From contig NZ_BOQL01000031.1 in the NCBI RefSeq assembly GCF_018332655.1, positions 1 to 64,000 of the forward strand: a stretch of DNA of 64,000 nucleotides, written 5' to 3'. The position numbers and the translations under genes were made by a program. The stretch's first letter is position 1, and every line of letters begins with the position of its first letter. Source of the stretch: Actinoplanes auranticolor. Lineage in GTDB: Bacteria > Actinomycetota > Actinomycetes > Mycobacteriales > Micromonosporaceae. The notes under the pieces are model-generated. The model saw only the letters and a list, made by a program, of their open reading frames with translations. It made no database searches and was not told the DNA's origin. Positions 21,035 through 29,968 of this stretch are shown here, in pieces.

Positions 21035-23350
21035 TTGTCAAGCTCCGCCGGCGGCACGGAAACACTGCGGAACGACGACATCGAGTCCGAAAAGGCCTAC
21101 CTGGCCGTGCTGTACGACCGCCTCGACCTGCTGCGTGAGCAGGCCGACGAGCGGCTGCGCGCGATTCTGCTCGAGGCCGGCGGCACCCCGCAGGGCCGCT
21201 CCCAGCGGGAGGCGACCCGCAGCCACTGGGCCGAGCAACTGGCCCAGATGAATTCCGTCGAGAACGGCCTGTGCTTCGGCCGGCTGGATTTCGCCGCCGA
21301 CAATCCGCGCTACATCGGCCGGATCGGACTGTTCGCCGAGGACCGTGATCAGGATCCGTTGCTGATCGACTGGCGGGCGCCCGCGGCGCGCCCGTTCTAT
21401 CTCGCCACCGCGGTGTCCCCCGAGGGGGTGACCCGCCGCCGGCACCTGCGCACCCGGGGCCGCGAGCTGACCGGCATCGACGACGAGGTGCTCGACATCG
21501 AGGCTGGTGCCACCGACGGCCGCGAGGACGTGACGGGTGAGGCCGCGCTGCTGTCCGCGCTGACCGCCAACCGCACCGGCCGGATGCGCGACATCGTCGA
21601 GACCATCCAGTCCGAACAGGACGAGGTGATCCGCGCCGGGCTGCCCGGTGTCCTGGTGGTCCAGGGAGGTCCCGGCACCGGCAAGACGGCCGTGGCGCTG
21701 CATCGCGCGGCTTACCTGCTCTACACGCACCGGGCCCAGCTGACCAAGCAGGGTGTGCTGATCCTGGGGCCGAACGCCACCTTCCTGCGCTACATCTCGC
21801 AGGTGCTGCCCTCGCTCGCCGAGACCGGCGTGCTGCTCGCCACCCTCGGTGACATGTTCCCCGGCGTGACCGCCCGGGCCACCGAGGCGCCGGCCGCCGC
21901 CGCGCTCAAGGGCCGGGTCGACATGCTCGAGGTGCTCGCCGCCGCGGTCGCCGACCGGCAGACCGTGCCCGACGACTACGTGGAGGTCGACCACGACGGC
22001 TTCCCGCTGCGCATCGAGCGGGCCGTCTGCGAGGACGCCCGCGCCGAGGCCCGGCGGTCCGGCCGCCCGCACAACCTGGCCCGGTCGATCTTCGTGACCG
22101 CGGTCATCCACACCCTGTCGCTGCAGATCGCCGAGCGGATCGGCGCCGACCCGCTCGGCGGCGACAATCTGCTGGAGGAGGCCGACCTCGCGGAGACCCG
22201 GCGTGAGCTGCGCGAGGACGAGGACGTCCAGGCCGCACTGTTCGAGCTGTGGCCGATCCTGACCCCGCGGCAGGTGCTGCGGGACCTGCTCAGCGACCCC
22301 GAACGGCTGGCCTCGGCCGCGCCGGAGCTCAGCGACGACGAGCGGGCGCTGCTGCTGCGCGAGCGCCGGGCCGGCTGGGCGCCGGCCGACGTGCCGCTGC
22401 TGGACGAGCTGGCCGAGCTGCTGGGGGTGGACGACACCCTGCGGGCCCGGGCGGTGGCCCGCGAGCGCGAGCAGGCGATCGAGTACGCCGAGGGCGTGCT
22501 GGAGATCGTCGAGGGCTCGCGGTCGCTGGACTTCGAGGACCAGGAGGAGGAGATCCTGTCCGCCACGGACGTCGTCGACGCCAGCGCCTTCGTCGAGCGG
22601 CACGAGGTGATCGACACCCGGACCGCGGCCGAGCGGGCGGCGGCCGACCGGACCTGGGTCTTCGGGCACGTGATCGTCGACGAGGCGCAGGAGCTGTCGC
22701 CGATGGCCTGGCGGCTGCTCATGCGCCGCTGCCCGAGCCGGTCGATGACCGTGGTCGGGGACGTGGCCCAGACCGGCGAGCTGGCCGGGACGACGACCTG
22801 GGAGCAGGTCTTCGAGCCGTACGTCGCGCAGCGCTGGCGGCTGGCCGAGCTGACCGTGAACTACCGCACCCCGGCCGAGGTCATGGCCGTGGCCGCGGAC
22901 GTGCTCGCCGCCGTCGACCCCTCGCTGCAGCCGCCACGCTCGGTGCGGACCGCCGGTGAGGAGCCGTGGGCGGCCCGGGTGCGGCCTGCCGAGCTGGCGA
23001 CGGAGCTGATCGCAGCGGTACGCCGGGAGGCCGCAGCCGCCGCGGAGGGGCGCGTGGGTGTCCTGGTGCCGGCGGGGCTGGAGGAATCCCTGGGCCGCGA
23101 GCTCACCGCCGCCATCCCCGAGGCGGCCGTGGGTGAGCAGCCCGACCTGCTCAACCACATCGTGCTGATGACCGTCCGGCAGGCGAAGGGGCTGGAGTTC
23201 GACAGCGTGATCGTGGTCCAGCCGGACGAGATCATCGCGGAGAGCCCGCGCGGCCTCAGCGACCTCTACGTGGCGGTGACCCGGGCCACGCGCCGGCTCG
23301 GCGTCCTGCACACGGCCGACCTGCCCAAGGTGCTCGACGCGCTGAGCTGA
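21035..23350 (+). CDS. helR: HelD/HelR-type RNA polymerase recycling motor ATPase
   Basis: 771 aa UvrD-like superfamily 1 protein. An N-terminal coiled-coil arm (IESEKAYLAVLYDRLDLLREQ) precedes a split ATPase: Walker A GGPGTGKTAVALHRAAYLLY near residue 211, Walker B VIVDEAQELSPMAWR, GDVAQTGE and a C-terminal VRQAKGLEFDSVIVVQP motif. This matches actinobacterial HelD/HelR proteins, which pull stalled or rifamycin-bound RNA polymerase off DNA. The TTG at 21035 sits 5 nt after AGGGAG and is chosen over an open GTG at 20996 that would overlap a hairpin. I looked for the rifamycin-associated palindrome often found before helR and did not see it. The symbol rests on family resemblance. Confidence 0.88.
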   Translation: MSSSAGGTETLRNDDIESEKAYLAVLYDRLDLLREQADERLRAILLEAGGTPQGRSQREATRSHWAEQLAQMNSVENGLCFGRLDFAADNPRYIGRIGLFAEDRDQDPLLIDWRAPAARPFYLATAVSPEGVTRRRHLRTRGRELTGIDDEVLDIEAGATDGREDVTGEAALLSALTANRTGRMRDIVETIQSEQDEVIRAGLPGVLVVQGGPGTGKTAVALHRAAYLLYTHRAQLTKQGVLILGPNATFLRYISQVLPSLAETGVLLATLGDMFPGVTARATEAPAAAALKGRVDMLEVLAAAVADRQTVPDDYVEVDHDGFPLRIERAVCEDARAEARRSGRPHNLARSIFVTAVIHTLSLQIAERIGADPLGGDNLLEEADLAETRRELREDEDVQAALFELWPILTPRQVLRDLLSDPERLASAAPELSDDERALLLRERRAGWAPADVPLLDELAELLGVDDTLRARAVAREREQAIEYAEGVLEIVEGSRSLDFEDQEEEILSATDVVDASAFVERHEVIDTRTAAERAAADRTWVFGHVIVDEAQELSPMAWRLLMRRCPSRSMTVVGDVAQTGELAGTTTWEQVFEPYVAQRWRLAELTVNYRTPAEVMAVAADVLAAVDPSLQPPRSVRTAGEEPWAARVRPAELATELIAAVRREAAAAAEGRVGVLVPAGLEESLGRELTAAIPEAAVGEQPDLLNHIVLMTVRQAKGLEFDSVIVVQPDEIIAESPRGLSDLYVAVTRATRRLGVLHTADLPKVLDALS

Positions 23351-23361
23351 ACGGGAACGAC

Positions 23362-23395
23362 AGCGGGGCCGGTGCGCGTACGCACCGGCCCCGCT
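23362..23395. terminator. Bidirectional terminator, 15-bp stem
   Basis: Perfect arms 23362-23376 and 23381-23395 around the loop CGTA, between convergent HelR-like and sigma genes. Confidence 0.85.
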
Positions 23396-23408
23396 CGTCG
23401 TCGTGGTG

Positions 23409-24320
23409 TCAGGCGGCCGCGCCGTGCGCCGGCGGCGTGAAGCCGTGGGCGTTGGTCATCGCGAGGCGCGAGTGCAGGTTGGTGTTGCCGGCGATGGAGG
23501 CGTAGTAGCCGGCCCGGCGGCGGGCGATGATGCTGTCCGGGTTCTCCGGCGCCGGCGCCAGCTCGGGGTCGAGGTGGGTGTTGAGGCCGTCCTTGAGCAG
23601 CGAGAGCGCCTCGGCGCGGAGCTGGCTGATCCGGCTCTCGGTGACCCCCAGGTCGGCGGCGATGTCCGCCATCGGCCGCTCCTTGAGGAAGTACTCGGTG
23701 ATGACGGTCTGCAGCCGCTCCGGCAGCGACGCGATCGCGTGGTGCAGGTAACCGATCTGCTCGCGGCGGATCAGCATGTCCTCCGGGCCCGGGGTGCGCT
23801 CGGTGACCAGGTCGTCGGGGCTGCTGGTGGTGAAGCCCTGCAGCGACAGCACGGTGGCCCGCTGCACGTCGTTGTCCGTCTGGTGCAGGTCCGTGGTGGT
23901 GGTGCCCAGCGCCTGCGCCAGCTCCTCGTTGGTCGGCGTCCGGCCCAGGGTGGTGGTCAGGCTCTGCCGCGTGGTGTCGGTCACCCGGGCCTTGGTCCGC
24001 ACCGAGCGCGTCGCCCAGTCCAGCGAGCGCAGCTCGTCGAGGATGGCGCCGCGGATCCGGGTGGTGGCGAATCGGTTGAACGGGATGCCGCGGGTCGGGT
24101 CCCAGCCGCGGGCCGCGGTGACCAGCGCGTGCAGCCCGGCGCTGGTGAGGTCGTCACGGTGGATGTGGTTCGGGATCCGGCTGAGCATGTCCCGCACCAG
24201 GTGGCCGACCAGCGGCATGTTGGTGCGGATCAGGTCCTCCTGCTCGGCGGCGGACAGGGCCGGCACGGCGGTCGCGGTGTCGGCGGCGAGGTCGGCAGCG
24301 GTCGTCATGGTGCTGGTCAT
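23409..24320 (-). CDS. FliA/WhiG-like (sigma-28 family) sigma factor, paralogue
   Basis: 303 aa. Region 2 (LIRTNMPLVGHLVRDMLSRI, RFATTRIRGAILDELRSLDW), region 3 (LGRTPTNEELAQALG) and region 4 (YFLKERPMADIAADLGVTESRISQLRAEALSLLKDG) match the sigma at 19425-20273 almost block for block. The N-terminal 40 residues are an added Thr/Ala-rich arm. The ATG at 24320 follows GGGGGA; open codons before it are not protein-like. Third-position GC is high but Thr use (ACC) is striking. Two FliA-like factors within 4 kb suggest gene duplication with separate promoters or partners. Confidence 0.92.
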   Translation of the reverse strand: MTSTMTTAADLAADTATAVPALSAAEQEDLIRTNMPLVGHLVRDMLSRIPNHIHRDDLTSAGLHALVTAARGWDPTRGIPFNRFATTRIRGAILDELRSLDWATRSVRTKARVTDTTRQSLTTTLGRTPTNEELAQALGTTTTDLHQTDNDVQRATVLSLQGFTTSSPDDLVTERTPGPEDMLIRREQIGYLHHAIASLPERLQTVITEYFLKERPMADIAADLGVTESRISQLRAEALSLLKDGLNTHLDPELAPAPENPDSIIARRRAGYYASIAGNTNLHSRLAMTNAHGFTPPAHGAAA

Positions 24321-24449
24321 GTGAATCCCCCGTGTGTTGTCGGTGGCCCGCGGCGGGTGGGCACCGGCTGACAAGGAGAGACTTTGGGTGACGCTGGGTA
24401 CATGTTCCGGTGGCGCAGAGTTGCCGACCGGTTGCTTCGCTTCCTTCTG

Positions 24450-25148
24450 TCAGGCGGCCCGGGCGGGGACGCGGGCGATCGCGAGGTCCCAGACGAAGCG
24501 GGCGGGGGCGAAGGCTTCCGCGTACCGGACGCGGGCCTGCGCGCCGAAGTGCCGAGCGGTGCCGGTGGGCAGCTCGGGATCCACCGGCACCGGGGCCTCG
24601 GCCAGCGCCGCGAGCTTGCGGTCCAGGAACGGCGAGATGTCGACGAACAGCGCGGGGGCGAACTGCAGGGTCGACTCGCCGGCGTAGTGCAGGATCCGGC
24701 TGCTGTGCCGGGCGGCGGACAGGGTGGCCACGGCGGCGGCGCGGTGCTCGGCGTTGGCGTCCTCGGGGGCGTGCACGTAGACCACGTCGGCGTCGACGCC
24801 GGTCAGCACGTTCTCGATGGCGGCCACCGTCATCGCGGCCGAGGAGACCAGCCCGGGCCACGTCTCGCCGGGCTGCTGGTGGCGCGACCGGCGGTCGCTG
24901 CTCGCGCGGGTGTACCCCCGGCGGTCCCCGGAGCGGCGTTCGGCCGCCTGCGGGCCCCAGACCAGCAGGCAGTCGAGCTCCCGGGCGGCGGCCTCGGCCT
25001 GCCGGCTGCGGACGGTGTCCGGCCCGTCGCAGGTCAGCACGAGCATGGTGACCGAGTCGCCGGCCGCACGGTGGGCGGCGAGCGTCCCGGCGCACCCGAA
25101 CTCGATGTCACCGGGGTGCGTACCGACCGCCAGGACGCTGCGCGTCAT
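24450..25148 (-). CDS. PIG-L family deacetylase (LmbE-like)
   Basis: 232 aa, cytoplasmic. The N-terminal zinc motif reads VGTHPGDIEFGCAGTLA: the usual HPDD is HPGD, keeping the second Asp and Glu. A second ligand region reads YVHAPEDANAEHRAA, where the common form has a HxxD/H arrangement. Family members hydrolyse N-acetyl groups of GlcNAc-containing small molecules such as mycothiol or antibiotic precursors. A Ser/Arg-rich insert (residues about 72-97) is unusual. ATG at 25148; upstream codons are Arg/Pro-rich. Divergent from the DUF456 gene. Confidence 0.82.
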   Translation of the reverse strand: MTRSVLAVGTHPGDIEFGCAGTLAAHRAAGDSVTMLVLTCDGPDTVRSRQAEAAARELDCLLVWGPQAAERRSGDRRGYTRASSDRRSRHQQPGETWPGLVSSAAMTVAAIENVLTGVDADVVYVHAPEDANAEHRAAAVATLSAARHSSRILHYAGESTLQFAPALFVDISPFLDRKLAALAEAPVPVDPELPTGTARHFGAQARVRYAEAFAPARFVWDLAIARVPARAA

Positions 25149-25264
25149 TCCGGACTCCGTGGTCTCTCGGTGCGCCGGCGCGGGGCTTCGGCGGCGCTGA
25201 GTGTCCATCGGTCACCGGTGGCTCGGCTTGAGGGTTGTGGCGTGACTACGGCACGCTGGTCGGC

Positions 25265-25761
25265 ATGGATCTCACCGACTCCGGCACCACCGTCAACCTG
25301 ATCGCCGGCGTGGCCATGCTGGCCGGTGTGCTCGGCGTGGTGATCCCGGTGCTGCCCGGGCTGCTGCTGTGCTGGCTGGCGGTGCTGCTCTGGGCGATCC
25401 TGGGCGACGCGGACGGCGGCCGCTGGGTGGTGCTGGGCCTGGCCACCGTGGTGGCGGTCGGCGGCACGGTGGTGAAGTACCTGTGGCCCGGCAAGCGGCT
25501 CAAGAGCACCGGCGTACCCACGTCGTCGCTGCTGATCGCGGGCGTGCTGGGATCGTCGGCTTCTTCGTGGTGCCGGTGGTGGGCCTGGTGCTCGGCTTCA
25601 TCGGCGGCCTGTGGGTGGCCGAGCGGCTGCGGCTCGGCCCCGGCCAGGCGTGGCCGTCCACCCGGCAGGCGCTGGGCGCGGTCGGGCTGTCCCTGCTGGT
25701 GGAGTTCGCGGCGGCGCTGGGCATCGCGGTGATCTGGGTCTTCGGCCTGCTCGCCACCTGA
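25265..25761 (+). pseudogene. DUF456 membrane protein with a single-base frameshift
   Basis: Two frames together encode one typical DUF456 protein of about 165 aa. The first runs from ATG 25265 through VLGVVIPVLPGLLLCWLAVLLWAILGD-type segments to LLIAGVLG. The second resumes at IVGFFVVPVVGLVLGFIGGLW and ends LLAT at 25761. The break falls at about 25548-25552 in the GGG of GTGCTGGGATCG; one added base restores a continuous protein. Left as is, the first frame would continue to 25732 with Ser/Trp/Cys-rich nonsense. Either a real inactivating mutation, programmed slippage, or a sequencing error. Confidence 0.85.
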
Positions 25762-25785
25762 CCCGCCGCGCGGTTCCTACCTGTT

Positions 25786-27123
25786 CTAGTGGGGCGCTGG
25801 GGTGCGGCGCCGCAACCGCCGACGGCGGCGCTGGGTGAGCAGCAGGAGCAGCGGGGCGCCGGCCAGCACGACGGCGATCGTCGCGGCGAGGCCCAGCGGC
25901 AGACCCTTGTTCGTGGCGGCGCGCACTGCCGTGGCGGCGGGCCGCTCGTCTTTCGCTGCCGGGGCGGGAGCGGCGCTCGCGCCGGTGGCCGTACCGTGCG
26001 CGTCCGGGCTGTCCGGCTCGACCAGCTTGCCCACCGACGCGTCCTTGGGCAGCGAGAAACCCCAGTCCAGCAGCGCGGCGCCCTGCTGCCAGCCGCGTAG
26101 CGGCGCTGCCTCCGCACCGAGCACGGTGGCGACCAGCCGGCGGCCGTTGCGCTCGGCGCCGCCGACATAGCTGTGCCGGGCCAGCTTGGTGAAGCCGGTC
26201 TTGCCGCCCAGCGCCCCCGGGTAGTTGTAGATCAGCTTGTTCTCGTTCTGGATCTGGAAGCCGCCCTTCTTCAGCTTCTTCTGCGCCGGGATCCGGGCTC
26301 GCTCGGTGAGTGCGTACTTGCGGAAGGCGGGCTTGGCGAAACACTGCCGGGCGATCAGCGCCAGGTCGTACGCGCTGGTGAACTGCCCGGGCCCGTCCAG
26401 CCCGGACGGGGTCACCGCATGCGTCTGGTACGCACCCAGCCGCTTGGCCTCGGCGTTCATCGCGGCGACCGTGGCCGGCAGCCCGCCCCGGCCACCGCCG
26501 AGCCGGGCCAGCGTGTTGGCCGCGTCGTTGCCGGAATTGAGCAGCAGACCGAGCCACAGCGTGCTCACCGGATACCGGCCACCCTTGAGCAGCCCGACAG
26601 CCGAGCTGTACGGCTCGATGTCCAGGTCGCCGTCGGTGATGGTGGCGATCTGCCGGGGGTCGAGCTTGTCGATGACGGTCGCCACCAGCAGCAGCTTCTG
26701 CACGCTGGCCGGGGTGCCGTACACGTGCGGGCCGCAGCCGCCGAGCACCTCGCCGGTGTCCAGGTCGGCGACCAGCCAGCTGGTGGCGGTCAGGGCGGGT
26801 GGCTTCGGCGCCCCGCGCGGCACGACCAGGCCGTCGGTGGCCAGGTCGTCGCCGCCGACCGCGCGCAGGACGGGGTCGTCCTCGGGCGGGGTGGGACGGG
26901 CCGGGCGTCCGGCCGGGGGCTTGACCTTGGGACGCGGGCACGGCACTGCGGGCGCCGCCTGGGTCTGTGCCGCGCTGGCCGATGCCTGGGCCGCGGTTGC
27001 CCGGGTCGGGGGCTGCGCCGCGTGGGCCGGGCCGGTCAGGGTGGCGGTGGCGAGGGTCGCGGTGGCGGCCAGGGCCGCCAGGGTCCGCCGCCGGGTGGGG
27101 GCAGGGGTGTGGATGAGCCTCAC
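25786..27123 (-). CDS. Secreted D-alanyl-D-alanine carboxypeptidase (PBP5/DacA type)
   Basis: 445 aa low-molecular-weight penicillin-binding protein. A signal peptide (TLAALAATATLATATLTGPAHA) is followed by a Pro-rich linker, the acylation motif PASVQK (S-x-x-K), SGN, and KTG in GALGGKTGFTK. After the catalytic domain come an Ala/Pro-rich stalk and one C-terminal membrane helix (LPLGLAATIAVVLAGAPLLLLL) with a strongly basic tail, anchoring the enzyme outside the cell, where it trims peptidoglycan pentapeptides. The GTG at 27123 overlaps the upstream stop by 4 nt (GTGA); another GTG lies 6 nt earlier. Confidence 0.92.
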   Translation of the reverse strand: MRLIHTPAPTRRRTLAALAATATLATATLTGPAHAAQPPTRATAAQASASAAQTQAAPAVPCPRPKVKPPAGRPARPTPPEDDPVLRAVGGDDLATDGLVVPRGAPKPPALTATSWLVADLDTGEVLGGCGPHVYGTPASVQKLLLVATVIDKLDPRQIATITDGDLDIEPYSSAVGLLKGGRYPVSTLWLGLLLNSGNDAANTLARLGGGRGGLPATVAAMNAEAKRLGAYQTHAVTPSGLDGPGQFTSAYDLALIARQCFAKPAFRKYALTERARIPAQKKLKKGGFQIQNENKLIYNYPGALGGKTGFTKLARHSYVGGAERNGRRLVATVLGAEAAPLRGWQQGAALLDWGFSLPKDASVGKLVEPDSPDAHGTATGASAAPAPAAKDERPAATAVRAATNKGLPLGLAATIAVVLAGAPLLLLLTQRRRRRLRRRTPAPH

Positions 27124-27554
27124 GGCCACACGGCTCCCGCGTCGAGTCGGCGCTGCAGCAGTTGCTCCAGCGGCATGGTCTCACCGTCGCCGCCGCCCGC
27201 GCCGATGATCAGCCGGGCCGGGCTGGGGGCCACGTCCGCGCCGGTGATGCGGGCGCGCAGTGAGGAGGGGACGGACAGGACGTAGAACCGGCCGTCCTCG
27301 CCGACGGCCACCGAGCGGTTGGCCTTCAGATACCAGCCGCGCAGCCGGGTGCGGTACGTCGCGTGGCCGTCGAACGCCCGGGCCCGCAGCACCACCGGCG
27401 GCAGGCCGCGTTCGCCGGCCCGGCGCACGAAGTCGGCCAGCAGCCGGCCGGCCTGCTCCGCCTCGGCGGCCCGGCCCGCCTCGAGCGCGGCACCGTGCCC
27501 GGCGACTGCCTGCCGGCGCTGCTCTTCCCAGGCGGCACGGTCGTCGGCGTCCAT
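27120..27554 (-). CDS. Conserved hypothetical protein, cytoplasmic
   Basis: 144 aa. The N-terminal half is helical and Ala/Glu/Arg-rich (AAWEEQRRQAVAGHGAALEA), the rest more beta-like, with a segment FDGHATYRTRLRGWYLKANRSVAVGEDGRFYVLSVP. No signal peptide and no family I can name. Third-position GC supports coding. It is translationally coupled to the downstream carboxypeptidase gene by a 4-nt overlap. Confidence 0.7.
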   Translation of the reverse strand: MDADDRAAWEEQRRQAVAGHGAALEAGRAAEAEQAGRLLADFVRRAGERGLPPVVLRARAFDGHATYRTRLRGWYLKANRSVAVGEDGRFYVLSVPSSLRARITGADVAPSPARLIIGAGGGDGETMPLEQLLQRRLDAGAVWP

Positions 27555-27787
27555 GGCGACGACCCTAACGGCATCCGCGCGCGCCCAGCCACCCGGGTTT
27601 TCCCTCCGCCCACGCTAACCGGCCCGCCCGCCGCGATTCCTCGGAATAGCGCGGTCGCATTTCGAAGGGGACGGGGCGATAATTGCCCGGGGTCTCCGTT
27701 ATTCTGTGAAATTCAGGCGAACAGTTGCGCGCGGAGTGCGTCACAGGCGAGACTGGGCGCGTTCTTCGGATTACGTCAGGAGTCGTT

Positions 27788-28141
27788 ATGGCGCGGCAGG
27801 TAATCACGACCCTCATCGACGACCTGGACGGAAAGCCGGCCGATCGGACGGTGGAGTTCAGCCTCGACGGCACGAGCTACACCATCGACCTTTCCGAGGC
27901 CAATGCCGGCAAGTTGCGCAAGGCGCTGGACCCGTTCATCGAGGCGGGCACGCGCATCGGCCGGGGCGGTTCCGGCCGTGCCGCGGGCCGGCCGGCGAGT
28001 GGCACGGGCCGCACGGCGGGCAGTCGCGACGAGAACAGGCTGATCCGCGAGTGGGCGGCCGAGAACGGCCACCAGATCTCCGAGCGGGGCCGCATCCCGC
28101 AGAGTGTCAGCAATGCCTATCGGGCGGCGCACGGCCGCTGA
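27788..28141 (+). CDS. lsr2: Lsr2 nucleoid-associated protein
   Basis: 117 aa H-NS-like DNA bridging protein of Actinobacteria. The N-terminal dimerisation domain (MARQVITTLIDDLDGKPADR, VEFSLDGTSYTIDLSEANAGKLRKALDPF) and the C-terminal DNA-binding domain with the minor-groove RGR motif (ENGHQISERGRIPQSVSNAYRAAH) are complete, separated by a Gly/Arg-rich linker. It silences AT-rich, often acquired DNA. The region before the ATG at 27788 is comparatively AT-rich (about 27640-27780), as expected for a self-binding promoter. Confidence 0.96.
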   Translation: MARQVITTLIDDLDGKPADRTVEFSLDGTSYTIDLSEANAGKLRKALDPFIEAGTRIGRGGSGRAAGRPASGTGRTAGSRDENRLIREWAAENGHQISERGRIPQSVSNAYRAAHGR

Positions 28142-29087
28142 TCCCTTGTGGTGCACCGGGGTCCGGCGAGGCGCCGGGCCCCCGGTGTGCCCGCCGCGGA
28201 GGATGGCGACGCCGGGCCGGTGCGCGAGGTACGGGCCCGGGGACGTCCAGTGAGGCGGATTTCGCGTCGGTGCTCTTGCGCTGACAAGGACGGGCAACAC
28301 CGGCCGAGGGCTCGGAATAGCCAGGCACGGTGGATCGGCATCGGTCCGGCCCGCGCCCGGGCGATGCCTGACCGTCGCCGGGATTAGCCGGGCCGCGATG
28401 GCACCGGTGCGACCAGGATCAACGCAATGTCGGTCGGGCACCACAGCCTGCCTGTGCCAGCAAAGGCGCCGGTCAATGCCCCCTGAGGCCACTGTCGTCA
28501 CCCGCAGGGCCGCACCCGGAATGATCGCCGCGCGGGAAAACGGCGTTCACGAGCACCCGGAGCGGGTGTCGACGGGCCGCCGCCGCCCAAGCGGGGAAAG
28601 CCCCAGAGCGAACGCCGGCGGGCCGCCCCGGCCGAAGTGGGGAAAGCCACCGGCGGCCGATGCCGTGGCCCATCCGCCGCGCCCCTGGTAACGGCACTGA
28701 CCGAGCTGCCGCGCCGCTTCGCCGAGAAACGACCCGCAACCACCCAGCCCACCGCTAACGGTCCCCGCGCATCGGGAAACGACTGCCGCGAGGGGGCTCC
28801 TTTGCCACAGGGCAAGGGCGGCGCGGACCGTCCACCGCCGGGCCCGCCCGGTAAAGACGGCCGGCCGAAGTGCGCCCGCGGAGCGCATCACCGCGCCGCC
28901 CGGCGGACCGCCGGTGTTAACGGCATAGGCGTTGCGCATTCAAAGCCCGGCGAGTGATCGCTAACGGTGGCAATGCATGCGCGAGTAGTGACGGTAGGGC
29001 TTGATCTCCGCGGTGAATAGCACGCACCCGGCGGGATAAGGACGGCGCCGGGATAGCCGCAACCGGAAGGATTGCGGTCAGTCCGGT
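28142..29087. other. 946-bp gap with no convincing gene
   Basis: Open frames here are Arg/Pro/Gly-rich on both strands, with no family match. Visible repeats include GGGGAAAGCC at about 28592 and 28639 (each in a longer related block), the 11-mer CGGCCGAAGTG near 28629 and 28861, GAAACGAC near 28726 and 28776, and TAACGG at 28689, 28756, 28918 and 28962. Base use is less coding-like than in neighbouring genes. It may be a decayed or non-coding region. Confidence 0.6.
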
Positions 29088-29954
29088 TCAGCGGGCGCGG
29101 AGCTTCGGCAGCATCGGTGCCACGGCTTCGAGAATCCGCTCGTCCCCGGCGTACCAGCCCGACTTGCGGGGCCAGTGCGTCAGCACGTCGGAGAAGCCGA
29201 GCTCCGCCGCCCGGCCCACCGCATCCGTGAAAGCCTCGACGCTGCTCAGCGAGAGCACCGGCGACGAGTCCAGGTTGAGGTACCGGTCCATCTCGCGGCC
29301 GGCTGCCGCGTCGGTGAAGCGGGCGCTGACCTCGGCGACCGAACGCCACCACGCCGCCTCGTCGTCCACGGCCTGCGCGCCCGTGGTGACCCAGCCGTCG
29401 CCGTACCGGGCCGCCAGCCGCAGTGCGCGGGGGCCGTTGGCCGCCACCACGAGCGGTGGGCGCGGGCTCTGCACCGGGCCCGGGGTGCTGCGGGCGTCCA
29501 CCGCGCGGTAGTAGTCACCCGTGAAGTCGGCCTTGTCGTTCTCCAGCAGCTGGGTGAGCAGCTCCAGGAACTCCGAGAAGCGGTCCACCCGCTGGCGCGG
29601 CGTCAGCTCCGGCGCGCCCAGCACCGTCGCGTCGAAGCCGGTGCCGCCCGCGCCCACGCCCAGCAGCAGCCGGCCCTGGGAGATGTCGTCCAGGGCGGTG
29701 AGCTCGCGGGCGAAGTGCACCGGGTGCCGGAAGTTCGGTGAGGCCACGTACGTGCCGAGGCGGATCCGGCGGGTCACCATCGCCGCCGCCGTCAGGGTCG
29801 GTACGGCGTCGAACCAGGGACCGTCGACCAGGTCCCGCCAGCCCAGGTGGTCGTAGGTCCAGGCGTGGTCGAAGCCGTACTCCTCGGCCAGGCGCCAGCG
29901 GCGGCCCGCCACGGACCAGCGTTCGTCGGGAAGGATCACGATGCCGATACGCAC
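29088..29954 (-). CDS. LLM-class F420-dependent oxidoreductase
   Basis: 288 aa luciferase-like TIM barrel. It begins MRIGIVILPDERW and carries EEYGFDHAWTYDHLGWRD, RIRLGTYVASPNFRHPVHFA (the typical nonprolyl cis-peptide/cofactor region), GRLLLGVGAGGTGFDA, and a late GDGWVTTGAQ segment. These enzymes use F420 (or FMN) for hydride transfer; the substrate cannot be predicted. GTG start at 29954. The adjacent MarR gene ends 15 nt upstream on the same strand, suggesting co-transcription. Confidence 0.88.
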   Translation of the reverse strand: MRIGIVILPDERWSVAGRRWRLAEEYGFDHAWTYDHLGWRDLVDGPWFDAVPTLTAAAMVTRRIRLGTYVASPNFRHPVHFARELTALDDISQGRLLLGVGAGGTGFDATVLGAPELTPRQRVDRFSEFLELLTQLLENDKADFTGDYYRAVDARSTPGPVQSPRPPLVVAANGPRALRLAARYGDGWVTTGAQAVDDEAAWWRSVAEVSARFTDAAAGREMDRYLNLDSSPVLSLSSVEAFTDAVGRAAELGFSDVLTHWPRKSGWYAGDERILEAVAPMLPKLRAR

Positions 29955-29968
29955 GCGAGGACGCTACC

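Noticed and set aside
28498..28957. Small Arg/Pro-rich frames in the gap behind lsr2
   Set aside because: Several overlapping frames on both strands are equally open, with no ribosome site or family.
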